Source: JBCCSZ01 sp039821145
Lineage (GTDB): Bacteria > Bacteroidota > Bacteroidia > Chitinophagales > Saprospiraceae
Direction of reading: 5' to 3'
DNA length: 64,000 bases
Assembly: GCA_039821145.1 (NCBI GenBank)
Contig: JBCBOS010000011.1
Span: 124,001-188,000 of the forward strand
Both the position numbers and the translations under genes were made by a program. Of this stretch, positions 34,430 through 43,458 are shown one piece after another. Under the pieces are notes generated by a model, which saw only the letters and a program-made list of their open reading frames with translations, ran no database searches and was not told where the DNA came from. Position 1 is the first letter of the stretch. Every line of letters starts with the position of its first letter.

Positions 34430-36637
34430 ATGAGAATTGTCGGTTTATTTATCATGTGCTGTTTGACAGCTGTTCAACTATTGTCACAAGACCAGCGACC
34501 CAACCAGACCAGATTTCAAGTCCACATCAGCCGAGCGGTGGAGAGCATCGAGGTGGATGGGAAATTGGACGAGGTGGATTGGAAAAAGGCAGATGTCGCA
34601 AAAGATTTCTGGGAAAAAGATCCGCGAGACGATCGCCAAGCGCTCCTCAAGTCGACCGCCCGACTCACCTACGACGATCAATTTCTCTACGTAGGACTCA
34701 CCTGTTTTGACAGCACCAACCACGTCATCCGAACCCTCAAGCGCGATGTAGAATATTGGGACAGCGATGCCATTGCCGTCATCCTCGATCCAGTCAACGA
34801 AGCCTCTTATGGATTCATGTTTGGGGTCAATCCGTTGGGCGTGCAGATGGAGGCGATCCTGGGAGGAAGCAGTGGCAGCGGCAATTGGAACAACAACTGG
34901 GACAACAAATGGTATGTGGAGACCCACCAGTACGACGATCGTTGGACGGTGGAAATGGCCATTCCCTTCAAAACCTTGCGCTACGAGGATGGAAAAAAAT
35001 CCTGGGGCATCAACTTTCTGCGCAATGACAAAAAGCACAATGAGTTTCACGTTTGGGCTGCCATCCCACGGCAATTTTGGGGCATTGACCTCGGCTATGC
35101 GGGGCAACTGATCTGGGACGAGGCTCCCAAAAAGGGCAATGGCAATTACTCGATCATTCCTTATGGTACTCTATCAGCCAGTCAAGATTTTGAGTCACCC
35201 GGCGATCCACAACTCAAGGCGGCAGCGGGATTGGATGCCAAGGTGGCTGTGACCAGTGCGCTCAACTTGGACCTGACCCTCAACCCCGATTTTTCCCAGG
35301 TGGAGGTCGACGATCAGGTGACGAACCTGACCCGCTTCAACATCTCCCTGCCCGAGAAGCGAACCTTTTTTCAGGAAAACAGCGACATCTATGCCCGCTT
35401 TGGAATCCCTCCGGCCCGGCCCTTTTTCTCCCGCCGCATTGGCTTGGATGAGGATGGCGGAGCCGTTCCCGTCTTGTTTGGGGCCCGCCTGTCTGGCAAC
35501 ATGACCAAAAATCTCCGGGTGGGCTTGATGAACATGCAGACCAAAACGACCCGCGACCAAGCCGGGCAAAACTATACGGCGGCGGCCATCAACCAGCGGA
35601 TTTTCAAGCGTTCGACCATCCGGGCCATGTTCATCAATCGGCAGGCATTTGAAGAGGGCGAGTTTTTGGCGTCGGATTATGGCCGCAATGCCAGCTTTGA
35701 ATTTCGCTACCAAAGCCCCGATGGGCAATGGGAGGGCTGGTCGGCCTACAATCACTCTTTCAAAGAAGGCTTTGTCGACAACAATGGGTTTTGGAATGCG
35801 GGAGGTACCTATAGGGGCGCCAGGCTATCGGCCACGGTCGATTGGGTCAACATGGGTGTCAACTATTTTGCCGACATCGGATTCATCAATCGAATCGAAA
35901 ACCGGGATGACTTGCGCGATACGACCATCCGGGTGGGGTATCGGTTGCTGTATTGGCCGGTCAGCTACGAGTGGTTTCTCAAGGATCATCCAAGCATTCG
36001 AGCACATATTTTCCGGGTAGAAAACTCCAGCTTTCTCACCCGCGACTACGACCTGACCGATCAGGAGTCTGAATTTACCTACCGCATGGTTTTTCACAGC
36101 AGTACCTCTCTTAGGGCCCGCGTCAATTGGAATCGGATCAACCTGCGCTTTCCTTTTTCCTTCACGGATGATGAACCGCTCCCCGTAGATTGGTACACCT
36201 TTGCCACGGCTGGCTTCCGCTTTTCATCGGATGAGCGAAAGCTGTTCACCTATGAGATCGGCGGGCGCTATGGTGGGTTTTACAATGGCAAACGCGCCAC
36301 GGTGGTGGGGCGTGTCTCCTACCGGACCCAGCCCTGGGGCAACTTCAGCATCAATTTGGAGTACAACGACTTGCAATTTCCCGATCCCTACGGCAGTGCC
36401 CGTCTTTGGTTGATGGGGTCCCGCATCGACATCAATTTTTCGAAAAACCTATTTTGGACCACCTTCCTGCAATACAATACCCAATCGGACAATTTCAACA
36501 TCAACAGTCGCCTTCAGTGGCAATTTGCTCCCATGTCTGACTTCTTCTTGGTCTATACCGACAATTATGCAGTGGAAAGCTTTGGGCCCAAGAACAGGGC
36601 CTTGGTCATGAAGATGAGTTATTGGCTGACGCTCTAA
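34430..36637 (+). CDS. DUF5916 protein with N-terminal family 9 carbohydrate-binding-like domain
   Basis: 735 residues with a signal peptide (about 1-20). Residues about 30-230 match a CBM9-like domain (VDGKLDEVDWKKADVAKDF, LTYDDQFLYVGLTCFDS, WTVEMAIPFKTLRY). The rest is DUF5916, ending in a run of aromatic beta strands (FSINLEYNDLQFPDPYGSAR, ALVMKMSYWLTL) that suggest an outer-membrane barrel. The family is frequent in Bacteroidota next to membrane and peptidase genes; its biological role is not established. It stands as a single gene. Confidence 0.88.
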   Translation: MRIVGLFIMCCLTAVQLLSQDQRPNQTRFQVHISRAVESIEVDGKLDEVDWKKADVAKDFWEKDPRDDRQALLKSTARLTYDDQFLYVGLTCFDSTNHVIRTLKRDVEYWDSDAIAVILDPVNEASYGFMFGVNPLGVQMEAILGGSSGSGNWNNNWDNKWYVETHQYDDRWTVEMAIPFKTLRYEDGKKSWGINFLRNDKKHNEFHVWAAIPRQFWGIDLGYAGQLIWDEAPKKGNGNYSIIPYGTLSASQDFESPGDPQLKAAAGLDAKVAVTSALNLDLTLNPDFSQVEVDDQVTNLTRFNISLPEKRTFFQENSDIYARFGIPPARPFFSRRIGLDEDGGAVPVLFGARLSGNMTKNLRVGLMNMQTKTTRDQAGQNYTAAAINQRIFKRSTIRAMFINRQAFEEGEFLASDYGRNASFEFRYQSPDGQWEGWSAYNHSFKEGFVDNNGFWNAGGTYRGARLSATVDWVNMGVNYFADIGFINRIENRDDLRDTTIRVGYRLLYWPVSYEWFLKDHPSIRAHIFRVENSSFLTRDYDLTDQESEFTYRMVFHSSTSLRARVNWNRINLRFPFSFTDDEPLPVDWYTFATAGFRFSSDERKLFTYEIGGRYGGFYNGKRATVVGRVSYRTQPWGNFSINLEYNDLQFPDPYGSARLWLMGSRIDINFSKNLFWTTFLQYNTQSDNFNINSRLQWQFAPMSDFFLVYTDNYAVESFGPKNRALVMKMSYWLTL

Positions 36638-36658
36638 GGAGCATCTTGTCCACGACCT

Positions 36659-37015
36659 TTATTTCCCCTCGGGAAAACAACTTCGGATCATTTCGTCGAG
36701 TTCGCGCAAGTCCACAGGCTTGCACAGGAACTGGAGGGAGGCGTCTGCAGCAATTTGCTTGTTGTATCCGCTGATGATGATGACTTGAAAGGGCAGAGGA
36801 GAGCCGAAAGCTTTGAGTACGTCAAATCCATTTCCCCCGGGCATTTCAATGTCCAGAAGGACCAAATCAGGTGACCGGTCTCGAATGAGTCGAATGGCAT
36901 CGGCGACATTGCCTGCTTGGCCGATGACTTCAATGGACTGTAGGTAGTTGGTCAGCATATTCACCAACAACTCCCGGCTGTTCTGTTCGTCATCTATGAC
37001 AACAGCATGAATCAT
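36659..37015 (-). CDS. Stand-alone response-regulator receiver domain
   Basis: 118 residues: a receiver domain alone, with acidic pocket Asp8/Asp9, phospho-acceptor Asp55 (LVLLDIEMPGG) and Lys99-Pro100 (CKPVD). There is no output domain. It closely resembles the receiver half of the LytTR regulator at 40383-41138 (both share DDEQNSRELL and LDIEMPGG), so it is probably a duplicated and truncated paralogue. It may act as a CheY-like shuttle or a phosphate sink for the neighbouring kinase (inference). Three 21-bp-phased repeats lie about 320-370 bp upstream. Confidence 0.9.
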   Translation of the reverse strand: MIHAVVIDDEQNSRELLVNMLTNYLQSIEVIGQAGNVADAIRLIRDRSPDLVLLDIEMPGGNGFDVLKAFGSPLPFQVIIISGYNKQIAADASLQFLCKPVDLRELDEMIRSCFPEGK

Positions 37016-37400
37016 TTTTACTTCATCTCTTCAGTGAGGTAATACCCCAGTACAATGGTAGACAGACCATCAAAACTGTGCGATGTCATTGGAACATCTG
37101 CGCACATCGGTGTTGATCCTTGTGTGAATGGCAAGCGCTCATTTAGGGTTTGCTGCTTGCACGGCAGGATGATCCACCTTCGCTGAAACGAACAGAAATT
37201 TGATGTATCCTCTCTTTTTATTAGTAGCCTGTTTTCTGTTGTATAGCCCTAATTGGTAATCCCAATTGTTTGATAGGGAAGAATATTCGCAAAAAGTTTG
37301 CTGAAATGCACGGGAGCCAATGTTCAATTGATTTGAACGTGTCGAAAAATTGTCCGAACGTGTCGAAAGAGCCTTTCAACGTGTCATTTGGTCCAAATGG
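37016..37400. other. 385-bp intergenic region between the receiver and sensor-kinase genes
   Basis: No convincing gene. The kinase ends at 37401 and the receiver gene starts at 37015, both on the minus strand. The part nearest the kinase holds the phased AACGTGTC repeats listed separately; the rest shows no tRNA or clear promoter box. Confidence 0.5.
37336..37385. repeat. Three AACGTGTC direct repeats with exact 21-bp period
   Basis: AACGTGTC occurs at 37336-37343, 37357-37364 and 37378-37385, so starts are exactly 21 bp apart (two helical turns). The first two extend to AACGTGTCGAAA. LytTR-domain regulators are known to bind short direct repeats about two turns apart, and a LytTR regulator is encoded 3 kb away. 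On the minus strand the core reads ACACGTT. The regulatory role is inference. Confidence 0.6.
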
Positions 37401-40379
37401 TCAGGCATTGGCCAATTTGATGGGCAGTTGGATGATGGCGCGCGTGCCTTGCTGTGCTGGGTGCTGGTCGGCGAGATTTTCCAGTTGAAAAGAGGCCCTT
37501 CCATGGCTTTCACCTCGATTGATGAGCTTGATGCGGTCGTGGATGATTTTGAGGCCCAGAGATTGGTGGTCATCTCCGGAGTCGTATTGGTCAATCTCAC
37601 TTTGGTCGATCCCGATGCCATTGTCTGTCACAGTGATCTGCAGGTAGAACTGCTTGATTTCCTCAAATTCAATGCGGAGTAGGCCCTTGTACTCGATGTC
37701 TTTGAAAGCGTGTTTGATGGCATTTTCGAGCAGGGGCTGGATCAGCAGGGGGGGGACAAAGTATTGATTCTTCTGGGTTTCCTCCGGGAGGTGTATCTCA
37801 AAGTCGAATCGCTCGGGAAAGCGCATCTTTTCCAATTCCAGATAGGAGCGGATGAATTGGACCTCCTTGTCCAGACTGACGTATTTGAGTCGACTGAATT
37901 GAAGGCTGTCGCGCATCAGGCGGGAGAATTTGCTCAGATAGTGGTTGGCTTGTCGGATGTCCTTTTTGAAAATGAAATTTTGAATGGAATTCAGGGAGTT
38001 GAAGACAAAGTGGGGGTTCATCTGGCCGCGCAATGTCTCCAATTCTGCCCGTTGCAAATTGCGCTTGTAGGTCTCATCGATTTGAATGCGGCGGATACGG
38101 CGTTTGTACAGGAGCCAGATGGAGCCCGCCAACAGGAGCAGGACCGTTGATCGGAACCACCAGGTTTCGCTGAAGTGTGGGCGGATGAAAAAGTCGTATT
38201 GGATGGGTTGGTCGCTCCAAATGCCATTTTTGTTGCGGGCCATCAATTCGAATCGGTACGAACCCGATACCAAGTTGTTGAAGCTCACATCTCTGCCATT
38301 GGTGTACTCCCAGCTCGTATCCCGCTGGCTGTTCAGCATCCTATACCGATAGAAGGGGCTGTTCTGGGGTTTGGCAAAGCAGATGCCTGTGTAGTGAAAG
38401 GACAGGTCGTTTTGGTCATGGGCAAAGTCGGCCTTGGTCTGATTGGCGTAGTTGATGTTGTTGATGAGGACTTTTTCCAATAGCACGCTTGGGGGGTGTT
38501 GGTTTTGAACGATCAGCTCGGGAGAAAATCCATCGAGACCGTGATCCGTGGCCAGCCAGATCTTGTCGTCCCATTTTGAGATGGCATTGATGTAGTTGGT
38601 GGACAGTCCTTCTGATATGCTGATGGCTTGAAGGTGTCGAATGAAGGGCAGGCCCAAGGAATCGATCCCCAAGGTGATTTTGTCGACGCCCTTGTTGGTG
38701 CCCAGCCAGAGGGTAGAGTCATTTTCCACATAGATGGAGTTGATCAAATTGCTGGCCAGGCCATCGTCGAGGGTGAATGGACGGAGGTTTTGTTGGTCTA
38801 TGTAGTACAATCCCTTGCCCAGCGTGGCTGCCCATACGCCCTGGTCTCGCCAGTGAGCGAGTTGGGTGTAGCGGACATTGAAGGCCTCGGTCTCTTGGCG
38901 AAAGGGCACAGGATCGCCGATGTTGTTCTTCGGGCTTTTGTACAGCCCGTTGATCGTCCCAAAGAGCAGGGTGTCTTTGGGGAATTCCAATAAGTCGGAA
39001 ATGCGTTGGTTGAACTCGATGTATTTTATTTTGCGAAGACTTTTGTTTTTTCGGCTGCCCGAAACGACCCTCAGTCTGGTAGCATTGATGGAGATGTACT
39101 GCCCATTTTCCAATGGAAAAACTCTGACGGTTCCGTATTGCAGTGATGGAGCAGATCGGATGCCTCTGGGGCTGCGGGTGATCTTCAGTCCACTGGACGT
39201 AAAAAGAGTGTCTTTGACCAACGTAAAGCCCTGGTGGTTGTAAGCTTCTTTGTCATAGTGCATCTCTTCGACCTGTCGATCTTCATCCATGCTGTACAAG
39301 CGATTCTCTTCCGAACTGAAAAACAACAAGCCGTCCCAGCCGATGAGACTGAGGATGTTGGTTTTTTCCAAGGTCGATTGATAAATGCTGATGTGTTCTA
39401 TGTCAAATGTCTTGACCTTGAAGATGCCTTCCTGAATTGTGCTGATCCAAAAATTGTCTTCTTTGTCTTTGACAATGGAGGTGACTTTTAGGTTGGGGAA
39501 AAAATGGCGGATGATTTTTCCTTCTCCCTCCAGGGAAAGCTGGAACAAGCCATTGTCGGTACAGACCCAGAGGTTTTCTTCCTCTATTTGGTACAGAAAA
39601 TCGATCCGATCGGCGATTGTTGGACCGATGGGGGCAACGGTCCCTTCTTTGTACCTATACAGCTGATTTTTGTAGAAGTACAAAAAGGAGCCATCAGCTT
39701 GAATGGCTTTTGTACTCCGCTGTAAACGGAAGCCAGGCATGTTCAACAGAGCAGCCCGCATGATGGCTGTATTGGGGATTGCTGTTGTTGTCTTGATGTC
39801 GAGGTCCTCAAATCGAATGTAGCGTTTTTCGCACTGCCCTGTATTGGTATCCATCCACCAGTAGGAGCAGACCGAGAGATTGCCGTAGTTGAAATTTTCG
39901 AATGTTTTTGCCATCCAAAAGATGTATTGCCCCTCGCCATTGGTAGAGATGGATTCTATGTATTCGCCTTTCATGTGGTAGACCAGAGAATCATTCAGGG
40001 GAAATTCGTGGAATGTTCCGTCGGCGTAATAGCTGAGTCTGGCGTCGTAGGAGTTGAACCACAGGTGGCCCTTCTGGTCGCGGAAAATTTCGAAGTTGGT
40101 ATTGTTGAGTAGACCATCGTCCGTTGTGTAGGTGCGAAACTCATAACCATCGTAGAGGCAAACACCCCGGTCTGTGGTGAACCAAAGGCGGCCGTCATCG
40201 GTCAGTTCGATGTCGTATACTTCGGAACTGGGCAGGCCATCGTAGGTGTTGTAATTGATGTAGTTGATGGGCTGGGACCAAAGGCTGTGGAGGGGGAGAA
40301 AGAATCCCATGACAAGTAGGCCAATGTGCCATCGGATCAGCTGAATAGGAGATGGAAGAGAGCAGAAACGACAACGCAT
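37401..40379 (-). CDS. Regulator-propeller sensor histidine kinase (LytS/PF06580 type)
   Basis: 992 residues. An N-terminal signal/anchor is followed by a beta-propeller of two-component regulator repeats (DGLPSSEVYDIELTDDGRLW, GLLNNTNFEIFRDQKGHLWF, GLASNLINSIYVENDSTLWL). A Y_Y_Y domain (about 630-730, FRYRM-like and GSYRFELMARNKNGIW) and one membrane helix (about 735-755) precede a His_kinase domain with NPHFVFNSLN, where His790 is the likely phospho-site, and an ATPase domain with NAIKHAF and TVTDNGIGI. It senses an extracytoplasmic signal and phosphorylates the LytTR regulator encoded just upstream (3 bp apart). Confidence 0.93.
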   Translation of the reverse strand: MRCRFCSLPSPIQLIRWHIGLLVMGFFLPLHSLWSQPINYINYNTYDGLPSSEVYDIELTDDGRLWFTTDRGVCLYDGYEFRTYTTDDGLLNNTNFEIFRDQKGHLWFNSYDARLSYYADGTFHEFPLNDSLVYHMKGEYIESISTNGEGQYIFWMAKTFENFNYGNLSVCSYWWMDTNTGQCEKRYIRFEDLDIKTTTAIPNTAIMRAALLNMPGFRLQRSTKAIQADGSFLYFYKNQLYRYKEGTVAPIGPTIADRIDFLYQIEEENLWVCTDNGLFQLSLEGEGKIIRHFFPNLKVTSIVKDKEDNFWISTIQEGIFKVKTFDIEHISIYQSTLEKTNILSLIGWDGLLFFSSEENRLYSMDEDRQVEEMHYDKEAYNHQGFTLVKDTLFTSSGLKITRSPRGIRSAPSLQYGTVRVFPLENGQYISINATRLRVVSGSRKNKSLRKIKYIEFNQRISDLLEFPKDTLLFGTINGLYKSPKNNIGDPVPFRQETEAFNVRYTQLAHWRDQGVWAATLGKGLYYIDQQNLRPFTLDDGLASNLINSIYVENDSTLWLGTNKGVDKITLGIDSLGLPFIRHLQAISISEGLSTNYINAISKWDDKIWLATDHGLDGFSPELIVQNQHPPSVLLEKVLINNINYANQTKADFAHDQNDLSFHYTGICFAKPQNSPFYRYRMLNSQRDTSWEYTNGRDVSFNNLVSGSYRFELMARNKNGIWSDQPIQYDFFIRPHFSETWWFRSTVLLLLAGSIWLLYKRRIRRIQIDETYKRNLQRAELETLRGQMNPHFVFNSLNSIQNFIFKKDIRQANHYLSKFSRLMRDSLQFSRLKYVSLDKEVQFIRSYLELEKMRFPERFDFEIHLPEETQKNQYFVPPLLIQPLLENAIKHAFKDIEYKGLLRIEFEEIKQFYLQITVTDNGIGIDQSEIDQYDSGDDHQSLGLKIIHDRIKLINRGESHGRASFQLENLADQHPAQQGTRAIIQLPIKLANA

Positions 40380-40382
40380 CTT

Positions 40383-41138
40383 TTATTCCTTGAGTTTTTT
40401 CAGAATTTGCTTGAAGCTCACTTTTCGTCGGGCGGCAATGTCCAAGGAACTGCCATTTTTGAGATGTACTTTCCCTGCCCGACCGGGATCATAGCCCTCT
40501 ACTTTGGTGCAATTGACAATATACGATTTGTGTATGCGAAAAAATACATTGGTCGGCAGCAACTCCTCGTAATAGCTCAAAGAGTGTGCGACCGTATGGG
40601 TCTCCTTGTTTTCGAGATGAAAGACGGTGTAGTTGCCCCTTGCTTCTATGCTGATGATGTTGGCAAAGGGCACGATGATGTACTTTTTGTGTCCGGGAAG
40701 GATGATTTGTTGAAGATTGGGTTGCTTTTTCTGCTCGTAGTTGGATTTGAGAAAGCGGACATTCTCTGTCTCATCCTTGCCGGCTTGCCTTTTCAACTTC
40801 TGGATCGCCATTTCCAACTCTTCCAAATCGATGGGTTTGAGGAGGTAATCCAGGGCGGCGTATTTGATGGCGCGGATGGCATATTGGTCATAACCAGTCA
40901 CGATGATGACCTTGAAGAAGAGGGAATCGAAGGCATTGAGGATTTCAAATCCATCTCCTCCCGGCATTTCAATGTCCAGAAATACCAAATCTGGACGCAC
41001 TTCAGTGATGAGTTGGATGCCAGATTTCACGTCGTGGGCACTGCCCAGTAGCTGTACCTCTTCTTGGTACATCTGCAGCATGGAAGTGAGGAGTTCTCTG
41101 CTGTTTTGTTCATCATCGACAATAACGACTTTGATCAT
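40383..41138 (-). CDS. LytTR-family response regulator
   Basis: 251 residues from the ATG at 41138 (MIKVVIVDDEQNSRELL). The receiver has Asp8/Asp9, phospho-acceptor Asp55 (FLDIEMPGGDG) and Lys in LLKPIDLEEL. The C-terminal LytTR domain (about 150-250) has IISIEARGNYTVFHL, FFRIHKSYIVNCTKV and GSSLDIAARRKVSF, the signature layout. It binds DNA through the LytTR domain once phosphorylated, probably by the kinase encoded 3 bp downstream. The three phased AACGTGTC repeats near 37336 are candidate sites. The upstream frame extension to 41216 lacks family support. Confidence 0.93.
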   Translation of the reverse strand: MIKVVIVDDEQNSRELLTSMLQMYQEEVQLLGSAHDVKSGIQLITEVRPDLVFLDIEMPGGDGFEILNAFDSLFFKVIIVTGYDQYAIRAIKYAALDYLLKPIDLEELEMAIQKLKRQAGKDETENVRFLKSNYEQKKQPNLQQIILPGHKKYIIVPFANIISIEARGNYTVFHLENKETHTVAHSLSYYEELLPTNVFFRIHKSYIVNCTKVEGYDPGRAGKVHLKNGSSLDIAARRKVSFKQILKKLKE

Positions 41139-41276
41139 AGCTTTTACAGGTATGGTAAAAAGACAGATTTTAGAATCAGTAACAGTCTGGAAGACTGCCT
41201 GGGCAGTTGATTTCACGAATTTGCATGGACGCGCTGTCTATCTATTGTGGTTTGGATGATAAATGTAGGAAAAAAA

Positions 41277-42368
41277 CTAGATTTTATCTGATCGCGATTG
41301 CTTGAACTCTACCGAGAGGCCTGCAAATTGTCCAAAGGCCTCTGCTGCCAGCTCTGCTTTCTTTTCATTTGCCGAGCCGATGGACTCGAAGTACTGACAG
41401 TCAATGGATACCTTGGTCTTGCTCAATTTGCGTTTCCAAATGCCAACGACTCGTCCATCCAGCAGAACGACCGGGCGGAAAACACCATTGAAGGAGATGG
41501 CCTTTTGGTAGGCTTTGTCGACGGTGATCCCGCGACTTTCTTTGTAGCCAAGCAAAAATTCATCATAGGCAGGGAGCAAAATCACGCTTCCTGGCGCTGC
41601 TGGCGTTCTTTGCATTGGAGCCGTCCAAAATGTCAGTCCTTCTGCTTCGAAAGACAGGAGTTGTTGCCGAATCGTTTCGTGTGCCTGTCGGGCAAGTCGC
41701 ACTCCCAGCCCCGACCACCAGGCAAAGTCGGAGACAGTTGCTGGGCCATGACTGGCAAAATATCGTTGGGCCAATGCGGTGAGGGCTGCTTCCTGGGTCA
41801 TGTCTTGCTGTCCTTTGACTCTCTCGGTCATCAGGGCATAGGTCTGCACCTTTCCTCTGGGTGCGCCACTGCAAATGAGCGCATCCAGCTCGGCACCCAA
41901 TAGCAGGTGGTACAGTTGACTTTTGTCCACTTTGATTCCCGCCTCTGCTAGGACGGTGTCCAGTTCGTCGCGGCTAAGATGTCCTCTTTGTTCAATGGCT
42001 TGGGCCATGGAGTCTTGGCTGTGTGCCAGGAGTTGGGGGGTGATGTCGAGTTCTTTGCGTCGGGAGCGAATTTGCGATTTGATGCGGGGGGCCGTCAGGG
42101 CGAGCATCCAGCGGATGTCATCGGGTGCCACGAAGTGCCAGGTGGGGCGCAGGATGTGGGTGCGCAGGATGTTTCCTCTGGAGAAAGTGTCCTCTACTTG
42201 GGTTTCCGCAGCAGCTTGTAGTCGCAGTGCGATGGCCCACTTGGCCATGGCGTAGTCCTGCGCCTGTACGACGCCCATGTGAGCGACAAGTGAGTGGCTG
42301 GTGTGAGGTTGTTTGTTGGCAAGCTGGTGGACTGCCAGTCGAGTACGGGCAATTTCATTGGCTGTCAT
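41277..42368 (-). CDS. Winged-helix DNA-binding protein of the YcaQ/AlkZ-like (PF06224) family
   Basis: 363 residues beginning MTANEIARTRLAVHQLANKQ. Motifs VVAHMGVVQAQDYAMAKWAI-type, LRTHILRPTWHFVAPDDIRW and LLPAYDEFLLGYKESRG match the winged-helix DNA-binding family, some members of which are DNA glycosylases that unhook interstrand crosslinks. The catalytic QxQ-type motif of that subgroup appears as QAQD (in VVQAQDYAM), consistent with glycosylase activity but not proving it. It may repair damaged DNA. A 51-codon gene lies 35 bp upstream on the same strand. Confidence 0.85.
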   Translation of the reverse strand: MTANEIARTRLAVHQLANKQPHTSHSLVAHMGVVQAQDYAMAKWAIALRLQAAAETQVEDTFSRGNILRTHILRPTWHFVAPDDIRWMLALTAPRIKSQIRSRRKELDITPQLLAHSQDSMAQAIEQRGHLSRDELDTVLAEAGIKVDKSQLYHLLLGAELDALICSGAPRGKVQTYALMTERVKGQQDMTQEAALTALAQRYFASHGPATVSDFAWWSGLGVRLARQAHETIRQQLLSFEAEGLTFWTAPMQRTPAAPGSVILLPAYDEFLLGYKESRGITVDKAYQKAISFNGVFRPVVLLDGRVVGIWKRKLSKTKVSIDCQYFESIGSANEKKAELAAEAFGQFAGLSVEFKQSRSDKI

Positions 42369-42403
42369 TGCGATTGTTTTGCTTCCTGCTTTGTGGGGAG
42401 CAA

Positions 42404-42559
42404 CTACCGTTTACGCTCGTATTTCTTTGTCCAAGTGTAGAGCGCATCCAGAGAAATGACACGTGGCAGGTGGCTGCCGGGGTGTTTGGGCGCCTGTGCT
42501 TGTACCGTCGCATCGGTGCGGGCTTGGGCAACTTGTTGGTAGAGTGCTTCGAGGGTCAT
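42404..42559 (-). CDS. Small hypothetical protein, 51 residues
   Basis: A minus-strand frame from ATG 42559 to TAG 42404 encodes MTLEALYQQVAQARTDATVQ at the start and ends WTKKYERKR. It is hydrophilic with a plausible amphipathic helix, and lies 35 bp before the winged-helix gene in the same direction, so it may be co-transcribed. I recognise no family. Length and position are the only support; it could be a chance frame. Confidence 0.45.
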   Translation of the reverse strand: MTLEALYQQVAQARTDATVQAQAPKHPGSHLPRVISLDALYTWTKKYERKR

Positions 42560-42679
42560 CTCACAATCGGTATTTGTTCCCCTGATTATACTTGATTCCC
42601 TTTGGGAAAGTTACAACCCTTGGACGGCTTTCCCCTCATAAATGTGGCAAAAAATCACGAGTGTAAAAATAATTAGTTA

Positions 42680-42715
42680 TTAGTGACTAAAATTTGAGAA
42701 AATATTGTATGTTTG
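42680..42715 (+). promoter_or_regulatory. Palindrome and -7 box in front of the TetR gene
   Basis: The perfect odd-centred palindrome TTAGTGACTAA is at 42680-42690 and a -7 box TATGTTTG at 42708-42715, 5 bp before the chosen TetR ATG. A TetR repressor binding there would block its own promoter. This is inferred from position and symmetry. Confidence 0.45.
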
Positions 42716-42720
42716 AATGC

Positions 42721-43383
42721 ATGAAGGAATCTACGAAGCAGCGAATCATTGCAGCAGCCATTGAACTGTTCAACAAGAGTGGCTACGGGACGGCCACTCT
42801 GTTTGAATTGGCCAAGGCGATTGGGATGACGAGGGGCAATTTGACCTATCATTTCAAGGACAAAGATCAGCTCCTACTGGCGATTGTAGACGAGATGTGG
42901 AACAAGATTTTGGTAGAGCGATACAAGACCAGGCAGTTGCCTTCTTTCAGGAACCTGCGAAATGAATTGCAGTTGTACCATCGCTTTCAAAAGGAATATG
43001 CCTTTTTGTTTTTGGATTTGCACGCCTTTACGCATCCTGCCATTCGGTCGAAGATACAGGAGATGACGGCACAGACGATTCGGGATTGTGAAATGGCCAT
43101 TGCCTTTGCCATCGCTTCGGGCAACATGCGTCCGGAGCCCCACAAAGGCATCTACTACAACTTGGCTTTCAATACCTGGATGTTGACCTTTTTCTGGTCG
43201 GCTCAGCAAAGCATTTTTGGGGAGACGGCGCGAAAGGATGGGGAAAAAATGGTCTGGAGCATGCTGTTGCCTCATTTTACGGACAAGGGAGTGGCGGCCT
43301 TTGAGGCCTATTTTGGCCAGGACTATCTGGAAAACTTTGGCCAAGCCTTCGATGCCAAAATCGACAACTATTTGTCTTTTTGA
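42721..43383 (+). CDS. TetR family transcriptional regulator
   Basis: 220 residues from the ATG at 42721 (MKESTKQRIIAAAIELFNKS). The N-terminal helix-turn-helix is GTATLFELAKAIGMTRGNLTYHF, a typical TetR DNA-binding unit, followed by a ligand-binding alpha-helical half (DLHAFTHPAIRSKIQ, YNLAFNTWMLTFFW). Upstream in-frame ATGs at 42694 and 42709 would add up to 9 residues; the -7 box at 42708 argues against them. It probably represses the following three SDR genes until a lipid-like ligand binds (inference). Confidence 0.88.
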   Translation: MKESTKQRIIAAAIELFNKSGYGTATLFELAKAIGMTRGNLTYHFKDKDQLLLAIVDEMWNKILVERYKTRQLPSFRNLRNELQLYHRFQKEYAFLFLDLHAFTHPAIRSKIQEMTAQTIRDCEMAIAFAIASGNMRPEPHKGIYYNLAFNTWMLTFFWSAQQSIFGETARKDGEKMVWSMLLPHFTDKGVAAFEAYFGQDYLENFGQAFDAKIDNYLSF

Positions 43384-43458
43384 CGAAGCGGAACGGCAAT
43401 CCTTTTGTCGAGAAGAAAAGTGGACATACATCACCTTACAAAATACATTGCTGTAAAT

